From Chthoniobacterales bacterium (GTDB lineage: Bacteria; Verrucomicrobiota; Verrucomicrobiia; Chthoniobacterales; UBA10450): 5,891 bases of DNA. Position 1 is the first letter of the stretch. Every line of letters begins with the position of its first letter. Positions 1 through 4,588 of the stretch are shown one piece after another. The position numbers were made by a program, and so were the translations under genes. The stretch lies in assembly GCA_013695905.1 (NCBI GenBank), contig JACCZQ010000127.1, positions 1 to 5,891 of the forward strand, in the 5' to 3' direction. The notes under the pieces are model-generated. The model made no database searches and was not told where the DNA came from. It saw only the letters and a program-made list of their open reading frames with translations.

Positions 1-78
1 ACGCGTCAATCAGCGCACGTCTCACATCGACGTTCCCACAGCCAGCCGCTTACCCGACTGGAGTCGCACGCCGCAGAA

Positions 79-1458
79 TCAATCCAGAAACTTGCCCGGA
101 TTGAGAATGCCGTTCGGATCGAGCGCATCCTTCAGCGTGCGATGCAGAGCGCGCGAGACATCGCTCGTCGCCTGCGGCCACCAGCGTTTCTTCGCCAGCC
201 CGATTCCGTGTTCGCCGGTGATCACCCCACCCCACGCGAGCACCTGCGCGAATAGTTCATCGAGCGCCCGCTCCACTTTGTGGCGCACCTCCGCATCGCG
301 CTTGTAGCGATCGGCCATAATGTTGACGTGAATGTTGCCATCACCCGCATGGCCGAACGCCGCCACCGGAAAGCCATGCTTGGTCTGCAGCGATTCGGCA
401 AACTCCACCAGTTCCACGAGCCGGCTGCGCGGCACCACGATATCCTGGTTCAGCTTCGTTAGACCCGTTGCGCGCAGCGTGTTGCTGAACTCCCGCCGTA
501 ATGCCCAGAGCCGTTCGCAATCAGCCTCCACTGTCGCCACCTGCAGCGAGTTCGGATTCTTCGACTGCACCAGCTCCTGCAGCTTCCCCATCTCCACCCG
601 CACCGTTTCCGCCTGCCCGTCCACATCCACGAGCAGGTGGGCATTCCCTGGCGCCACCACCGACGCGCCGAGATCCCGACGCGCCGCATCCAGCGTGAGG
701 TGATCGGCAATCTCCAGCGACGACGGCAAGAAACCCTCCGCGAAAATCTGCTGCACCGCCGCAGCTGCCGTGGACATCTTATCGAACGCCGCTGAGAGCG
801 TCGCTCGCGCCGGCGGCAACGGCAGCAGCTTCACCGTGATCTCAGTCACCACCCCGAGCATCCCCTCGCTGCCGACAAACAAGCTGATCAAATCGAAGCC
901 CGTTTTGTTCTTGTGCACCCGCGCGCCCGTGCGGAGCACCTCTCCGCTCGCCAGCACCACCTCCAGGCCGATCACGTAATTTCGCGTCACGCCATATTTC
1001 AAACAGCGCGGCCCACCCGCATTTGTGGCCACATTTCCGCCCAGGGTGCAGCTTTTTAAGCTCGCCGGATCCGGCGGATAAAACAATTTCTGCGCCCGCG
1101 CCTGCGCTTGCAGCTCACCCGTGATTACCCCGGGCTCCACCACCGCAATCGCATCCGCAAAGCTGATCTCCTTGATGCGATTCATCCGCGCCAACGACAG
1201 CGCGATGCCGCCGCGCACCGGCACACACCCGCCGACATACCCATACCCTGCCCCACGCGCCGTCACGGGAATCTTCCGCTCGTTCGCGAACCGCAGCAGC
1301 GCACTCACCTGCTCTGTCGATTCTGCGAACACCACCACCTCCGGCGCGTGGTTCGCGAACCACTTGTCGCCCGCATGGCGATTCAGCGTCTCCTCATCAT
1401 CAGCAACAGCGGAAGCGCCGAGCAGCTGCCGCAGTTCGCTGGAAACACTCATGCTCAT
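79..1458 (-). CDS. GlcD-family FAD-linked oxidase (glycolate/D-lactate dehydrogenase-like)
   Basis: Predicted flavoprotein that oxidises a 2-hydroxy acid such as glycolate or D-lactate to the 2-oxo acid. From the ATG at 1458 it is 459 residues, the usual GlcD length. The N-terminal half is a VAO/PCMH-type FAD-binding domain: a GAGYGYVGG loop at about 69-77, YPPDPAS at 127-133, TLGGNVATNAGGP at 138-150, then FVGSEGMLGVVTEI at 194-207. The C-terminal half is the FAD-oxidase C domain, with FGHAGDGNIHVNI at 368-380, ITGEHGIGLAKKRWW at 413-427 and the family ending LDPNGILNPGKF. The frame opens 11 codons earlier at 1491, but that stretch is low-complexity hexamer repeat, so Met at 1458 (or 1452) is preferred. 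No FeS domain is fused and no glcE or glcF is visible, so the substrate and electron acceptor are unknown. The FAD loop has Tyr-Tyr where many relatives have Thr-Leu/Ser. It lies downstream of fabI on the same strand and may share its transcript. Confidence 0.9.
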   Translation of the reverse strand: MSMSVSSELRQLLGASAVADDEETLNRHAGDKWFANHAPEVVVFAESTEQVSALLRFANERKIPVTARGAGYGYVGGCVPVRGGIALSLARMNRIKEISFADAIAVVEPGVITGELQAQARAQKLFYPPDPASLKSCTLGGNVATNAGGPRCLKYGVTRNYVIGLEVVLASGEVLRTGARVHKNKTGFDLISLFVGSEGMLGVVTEITVKLLPLPPARATLSAAFDKMSTAAAAVQQIFAEGFLPSSLEIADHLTLDAARRDLGASVVAPGNAHLLVDVDGQAETVRVEMGKLQELVQSKNPNSLQVATVEADCERLWALRREFSNTLRATGLTKLNQDIVVPRSRLVELVEFAESLQTKHGFPVAAFGHAGDGNIHVNIMADRYKRDAEVRHKVERALDELFAQVLAWGGVITGEHGIGLAKKRWWPQATSDVSRALHRTLKDALDPNGILNPGKFLD

Positions 1459-1540
1459 GATCTTGATCCTGATCCTGCTCCTTCTGGGCAACGTTTAGAC
1501 GGCAGGATCATGATCAGGAGTAAGATCAGGAGCAGGAGGT
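1458..1540. repeat. hexamer-periodic GATC-rich inverted repeat between fabI and the oxidase gene
   Basis: The left arm (1458-1481) is four 6-bp units of the type TGATCC. The right arm (1505-1528) is four units of the reverse complement type GGATCA, and two further degenerate units run to 1540. The two 24-bp arms match as an inverted repeat at 20 of 24 positions, around a 23-base loop. Six GATC sites lie within about 70 bp. The left arm touches the ATG at 1458, so in the transcript a hairpin could cover the ribosome binding region of the oxidase gene, whose only purine-rich stretch upstream (AGAAGGAGCAGGA) lies mostly in this arm. It could equally be a transcript-processing or 3'-end structure for fabI. 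There is no T tract typical of an intrinsic terminator. Confidence 0.75.
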
Positions 1541-1548
1541 GGGGCAAA

Positions 1549-2325
1549 TCACATCCCCATGATTTGATACCCGCCATCGACGTAAAGCACCTGCCCCGTA
1601 ATCGCCGCCGCTCCGTCACTCGCGAGAAACACTCCCGTCTCCCCCAGCTCCGCCGGATCACAGCTCCGCTGCAACGGCGCATGCTCCGCGTAATGCTTCA
1701 GCATCGCTGAAAACCCGCTGATCCCGCGCGCCGCCAACGTATTCACCGGCCCCGCCGAGATGCAGTTCACCCGAATCTTCTTCGGCCCCAAATCGTATGC
1801 GAGATAACGAGTGGAAGCCTCCAGCGAAGCCTTCGCCACACCCATCACATTGTAATGCGGCACCACCTTTTCCGCGCCGTAGTAGCTCATCGCCACGATG
1901 CTCCCTCCGTTCGTCATCAACGGCGCCGCCTCGCGCGTCAGCGCGACTAACGAGTAGGCGCTGATGTCATGCGCGGTGCGAAACGCCTCCCGTGTCGTGC
2001 TCACGAAATCCCCCTCCAGCGCCTCCTTCGGTGCGAACGCCACCGAGTGCAGCATCAGGTCCAGTCGATCCGTCCCGCCGCGCACCTTCTCGAAAAACCC
2101 GGAGATCTCCTCGTCCTTCGACACATCGCACGGCCAGAGCAACGTCCCTTCACCGAATTCACCCACCAGCTCCTCCACATTATCCTTCAGCCGCTCGCCT
2201 TGATAATTGAAGTACAACTTCGCGCCCGCCGCGGCCCATGCTTTCGCGATTGCCCATGCGATGCTGCGCTTGTTTGCCACGCCAAAGACGACGCCGATTT
2301 TTCCTGCCAGAGGTTGGTGAGCCAT
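1549..2325 (-). CDS. fabI: enoyl-[acyl-carrier-protein] reductase (NADH), FabI type
   Basis: Catalyses the last reductive step of each fatty acid elongation cycle, trans-2-enoyl-ACP to acyl-ACP, in the cytoplasm; the family forms tetramers. The product is 258 residues, normal for FabI. It shows the short-chain dehydrogenase fold in its FabI variant: the nucleotide-binding GVANKRSIAWAIA at 15-27, CDVSKDEE at 66-73, HSVAFAP at 93-99, HDISAYS at 119-125, the active-site Tyr148 in MSYYGAE, and Tyr158 with Lys165 in YNVMGVAK (the FabI Tyr-x6-Lys spacing). ISAGPVNTLAARGI at 189-202 and VDGGYQIMGM at the end are also typical. The ATG at 2325 is chosen because family members start a few residues before the LxGKxGVVFGVAN block. 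The frame stays open to 2373, but that extension looks arginine-rich and unconserved. No clear Shine-Dalgarno is seen. The residue matching E. coli Gly93 is Ala96, a common natural variant. Confidence 0.95.
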   Translation of the reverse strand: MAHQPLAGKIGVVFGVANKRSIAWAIAKAWAAAGAKLYFNYQGERLKDNVEELVGEFGEGTLLWPCDVSKDEEISGFFEKVRGGTDRLDLMLHSVAFAPKEALEGDFVSTTREAFRTAHDISAYSLVALTREAAPLMTNGGSIVAMSYYGAEKVVPHYNVMGVAKASLEASTRYLAYDLGPKKIRVNCISAGPVNTLAARGISGFSAMLKHYAEHAPLQRSCDPAELGETGVFLASDGAAAITGQVLYVDGGYQIMGM

Positions 2326-2524
2326 GCGCGCACGATACCCAGCTTTGCGCCAGCGGCCAACGCTCCGCTGCACCGCGCGCCATCAGCTCAGCACCACGAA
2401 ACCGCCGCGCATTTGGACGCACTCGCGCCTCGTCATGCGATTCTTTGTTAGACCCGCGCAGATCGAAGCAGTTAGCGCCACCGCGGGATTCCTGGCGCAG
2501 GGACAGAAGGAAAGGACAAACTCC
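2326..2524. promoter_or_regulatory. divergent intergenic region between fabI and the small membrane-protein gene
   Basis: About 200 bp separate the fabI start (minus) from the 36-codon gene (plus), so promoters for both directions are expected here. A weak plus-strand candidate is TTGGAC at 2413-2418 with TGCGAT 17 bp further on, but the -10 match is poor and I do not rely on it. One copy of the 8-mer GTTAGACC lies at 2447-2454. The region holds no other gene that I can support. Confidence 0.35.
2505..2516 (+). promoter_or_regulatory. ribosome binding site of the 36-codon gene
   Basis: The purine run AGAAGGAAAGGA ends 8 bases before the ATG at 2525. It is the best Shine-Dalgarno-like sequence in the window, and it decides the start of the small gene that follows. 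Confidence 0.6.
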
Positions 2525-2635
2525 ATGAACTCACATCTCAGTAATTCGGAACAAGGCATTATCATCCCCGCCATTCTTTGGTGGCTCGGTGTGCCGCTGA
2601 CGGTCGTGCTCATTCTCTGGCTCCTCGTGTTCTAG
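2525..2635 (+). CDS. 36-residue single-span membrane peptide
   Basis: I do not recognise a named family for this short gene. The protein starts with a polar segment, MNSHLSNSEQ, and residues 11-36 form one strongly hydrophobic helix (GIIIPAILWWLG, then VPLTVVLILWLLVF) that reaches the C-terminus. It should sit in the inner membrane with a short hydrophilic N-terminal tail. The Trp-Trp pair, the Gly-Val-Pro kink and the final LWLL resemble short one- or two-span stress-associated membrane peptides found widely in bacteria, but that is only a general likeness. Support for its being real: a well-spaced ribosome binding site, a sensible membrane profile, a location outside other genes and a hairpin region just after the stop. 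A longer in-frame version from 2324 is possible, but it would add arginine-rich sequence with no membrane or domain logic. Confidence 0.6.
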   Translation: MNSHLSNSEQGIIIPAILWWLGVPLTVVLILWLLVF

Positions 2636-2641
2636 AACACG
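2626..2641. repeat. perfect 16-bp palindrome over the small gene's stop codon
   Basis: CGTGTTCTAGAACACG is its own reverse complement, and the TAG stop of the small gene lies at its centre. It can be read as a two-fold symmetric protein-binding site or, in RNA, as a 6-bp stem with a CUAG loop. Which of the two applies cannot be told from sequence alone. Confidence 0.6.
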
Positions 2642-2651
2642 GAGCCCGCGA

Positions 2652-2677
2652 GGCGCTCCCCACTTCCGGGGAGCGCC
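2652..2677. terminator. strong GC-rich hairpin after the small gene (possible terminator or REP-like element)
   Basis: GGCGCTCCCC at 2652-2661 and GGGGAGCGCC at 2668-2677 form a perfect 10-bp stem with a 6-base loop. A second short pairing, GGAGC at 2641-2645 with GCTCC at 2679-2683, lies outside it. It begins 16 bp after the stop codon of the small gene, where a terminator or mRNA-stabilising stem would sit. No run of T follows on either strand, so a classical Rho-independent terminator is doubtful. Confidence 0.5.
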
Positions 2678-2785
2678 AGCTCCCGCGGTCCGGCCGCACC
2701 GCTTTCGGACGGTCACCTTCTCTTCTGCACACGATTCATCACGCGGTGAATCCATTCCTGACCCGCAGGCGAACATCCCTGCGTC

Positions 2786-3720
2786 ATGGTCAGGGATCTC
2801 GTCAAAGGCGGCTCACGCCAGCGTAGCGTCATCATTGTCGGTGCAGGCCCTGGTGGCTTGGCCGCTTCCATTCTGCTCGCCGCCGCCGGTCTGCGCGTCC
2901 GCATCATCGAGCGGCTGCCGATCATCGGCGGCCGCACTTCCTCCATCGAGGCAGAGGGATTCCGCTTCGACCTCGGCCCTACTTTCTTCCTTTATCCGCG
3001 CGTGTTGGAGGAGATCATGCGCGCCGCCGGCACCACGCTGGCCAACGAAGTCGAGCTCGTGCGCCTCGATCCGCAGTATCGCCTCATCTTCGGTGGCGGC
3101 GGGCAAATCGACTGCACACCCGACGTGGCATCGATGGAGCGACAGATCACCGCTCTCGCTCCCGCTGACGCCGGCGGCTTCCTCCGTTTCCTGAACGAGA
3201 ACCGCCAGAAGCTCGAGCTGATGGCGCCGTGCCTCGAAAGCGCGTTCCACAGCTGGCGCGACGTTTTCCAGGTCCGCCTCCTGCGCCTGCCCCCCGTGCT
3301 GCGTCAGCACGTCCTCTCCGCCGATCCCTCGTTCTACGTGCAGAACGCCAGCGTCACCGACCCGACGCTCGCGCCTGTTTCGCACCAGCACCCGAACATC
3401 GATTGGAACGTGGAGAAGGAGCGCTTCCGCGCCCTCGTGCTGAAGCAGATCGCCAAAGCCGGCTTCGAAAACGTGGAGCCGCGGATCCGTTTCGAGCGCA
3501 TGATCACGCCGCTCGAGTTTGACCAGCAGTACGAGATCCACCTCGGCGCCACCTTCAATCTCGCGCACTCGTTAGACCAGCCCCTCCACCTCCGCCCCGC
3601 GCAATCGTTTCGAAGACGTGCCCGGCATGTATCTGGTGGGCGGCGGCACGCATCCGGGCAGCGGCTTGCCCGTCATTTTCATCGGGCCGAGAGTCAACCG
3701 CATAACCGTCCGCGCGGCAG
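2786..3720 (+). pseudogene. phytoene desaturase-like (CrtI/CrtN family) FAD oxidoreductase, broken
   Basis: The N-terminus is a clear carotenoid-desaturase FAD domain: SVIIVGAGPGGLAASILLAA at residues 14-33, ERLPIIGGRTSS at 42-53, and FRFDLGPTFFLYPRVLEEI at 59-77. Residues 178-271 match the C-terminal part of the same family (SADPSFYVQNASVTDP, SHQHPNIDW, YEIHLGATFNLAHSLDQPLHLRP). Family members are about 490-510 residues. Here only about 300 are recoverable, and the middle, between residues 173 and 174, is absent. The usual dozen or so residues between TLAP and VSHQHP (197/198) are also missing. After R270 one extra C in the run at 3595-3598 shifts the frame. The family ending RNRFEDVPGMYLVGGGTHPGSGLPVIF continues one frame over, from 3600 to about 3680, and then fades. 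The original frame runs on to 3763 as arginine-rich nonsense. The family acts on C30/C40 carotenoids, but this copy is probably inactive. The start at 2786 has no evident Shine-Dalgarno. Assembly error is the main alternative for the one-base shift. Confidence 0.75.
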
Positions 3721-3724
3721 CCGT

Positions 3725-3834
3725 TGTAGGCCGCGTGTCCTCACGCGGCGGGTGTCGATGTAGCCGTAGCGGACGGCCATCGCACAATAGAACGCCACAT
3801 CCACCACCCGCCGGGTCGGGAGACCCGGCCTACA
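3725..3834. repeat. pair of REP-like palindromes in inverted orientation (BIME-like)
   Basis: Two related palindromic units face each other. The left unit has a perfect 8-bp stem, GCCGCGTG at 3730-3737 with CACGCGGC at 3742-3749, and loop TCCT. The right unit has a perfect 8-bp stem, GCCGGGTC at 3810-3817 with GACCCGGC at 3822-3829, and loop GGGA. Read on opposite strands, both begin TGTAGGCC (3725-3732, and 3834-3827 on minus), then carry a stem with loop TCCT or TCCC, then GGCGGGTG, then a variable GATGT tail. The outer TGTAGGCC/GGCCTACA pair could also close the whole 110 bp. The location, between the converging ends of the desaturase remnant and the CADD gene, is typical of repetitive extragenic palindromes. 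Confidence 0.8.
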
Positions 3835-3854
3835 TCGTTCTGCAACGCGCCGCC

Positions 3855-4526
3855 TCAGCAGGCAATGGCGTGGCGGCGGCAAACGCCGGAGAGCAGATCC
3901 CAGAGCGCGTTCAACACGCTGTCCACTGATGCTTTCACGTCGCCGGCGTTCTCGTCGGTGACGTGCTGCGCCAGCAGCTGGCGCTCAGCGGCGGCGTGTT
4001 CGCGATCGGCTTCCACGTGGACGCTGAAGTACTCGTAGTCTTTCGCATCGGTGCAGCCGTAGTGCTTCTTCAGGCCATCGATTTTCGATTCGGAGACGGC
4101 GGGGATTTGGCTTTCGTAGGCGTAGAGAGCGGCAAGGCCTTCGGCGGTGGAGCCGTCCCTGCAAACGGAGCGGAAGGTGTCGATCAACGCAGCTGTCTCC
4201 GGCTGCTTCTCTGTCGCGCGAACCTCCGCCGCGGGTGCTCCCATTGTTTCTGCAAACCGCAGCCAGAGCTCAGGGTGATTCGGATTGCCGGCTTCTTCGT
4301 CGTTCAGGTTCTTGAGAATCTCGCGGCGGGTCGGCTGGTCTTCGCAGCGGGCGTGCACCGCGGAGAGATACGTCGGAAACGCGGCGACGTGATGATAATA
4401 CTGCCGCGCGTAGTCATTGAGCGCTTCGCGGCTCAGCTCGCCACGGGTCCAGGCGAGGTAGAACGGATGGGTGAGGAGGTGTTTGGCGGCGATTTGTTGA
4501 TCGATGGCGTCGAGATGGTTGTTCAT
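3855..4526 (-). CDS. CADD-family (PqqC-like, heme-oxygenase-like diiron) para-aminobenzoate synthase
   Basis: Predicted to supply p-aminobenzoate for folate by the CADD route, in which the enzyme cuts the ring from one of its own tyrosines instead of using chorismate and PabA/B/C. The product is 223 residues, all-helical, matching chlamydial CADD along its whole length with a constant offset of four. The diiron ligands are all present: Glu77 and His84 in DEEAGNPNHPELW, Glu138 in YAYESQIP, and His170, Asp174 and His177 in HVEADREH. The residues tied to pABA formation in chlamydial CADD (Tyr27, Tyr141, Lys152 there) are here Tyr23 (HPFYLAW), Tyr137 and Lys148 (SESKIDGL). The ATG at 4526 is preferred over one nine codons upstream (4553) because MNNHLDAIDQQIAAKHLL aligns with the family N-terminus. 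No strong Shine-Dalgarno is seen. It follows the maltokinase gene by 62 bp on the same strand and may be co-transcribed. The function is inferred from family and residues; a distant alternative is a PqqC- or thiaminase-II-like enzyme. Confidence 0.85.
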   Translation of the reverse strand: MNNHLDAIDQQIAAKHLLTHPFYLAWTRGELSREALNDYARQYYHHVAAFPTYLSAVHARCEDQPTRREILKNLNDEEAGNPNHPELWLRFAETMGAPAAEVRATEKQPETAALIDTFRSVCRDGSTAEGLAALYAYESQIPAVSESKIDGLKKHYGCTDAKDYEYFSVHVEADREHAAAERQLLAQHVTDENAGDVKASVDSVLNALWDLLSGVCRRHAIAC

Positions 4527-4588
4527 GGCGTGGAGAGGTTGAGGCGGCAGCATCAGGGAATTTGCGGCGCGGGCAAAGCAAAACTTTC

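Noticed and set aside
1..78. Possible gene end or terminator downstream of the oxidase gene
   Set aside because: Only a weak CCAG/CTGG pairing was found, with no T tract and no recognisable coding sequence in the short stretch.
1108..1710. Plus-strand open frame crossing the oxidase gene, the repeat gap and fabI
   Set aside because: It spans two confirmed minus-strand genes and its product is rich in Arg and His with no domain.
2413..2441. Sigma-70-like promoter TTGGAC with 17-bp spacing before the small gene
   Set aside because: The -10 element TGCGAT matches the consensus at only three positions, so it is not reported as a separate promoter.
2813..3568. Long minus-strand open frame (251 codons) antisense to the desaturase remnant
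   Set aside because: The plus strand has clear FAD-domain motifs; the minus translation is low-complexity, rich in Glu and Ala, and typical of a shadow frame.
3725..3834. CRISPR-like repeat pair
   Set aside because: There are only two units, in opposite orientation with diverged stems and no regular spacer, which fits REP elements and not a CRISPR array.
3618..3929. Plus-strand open frame starting at the GTG before PGMYLVGGG as an independent gene
   Set aside because: Its first 25 or so residues are the displaced C-terminus of the desaturase; the rest runs through the REP-like elements and the CADD gene.
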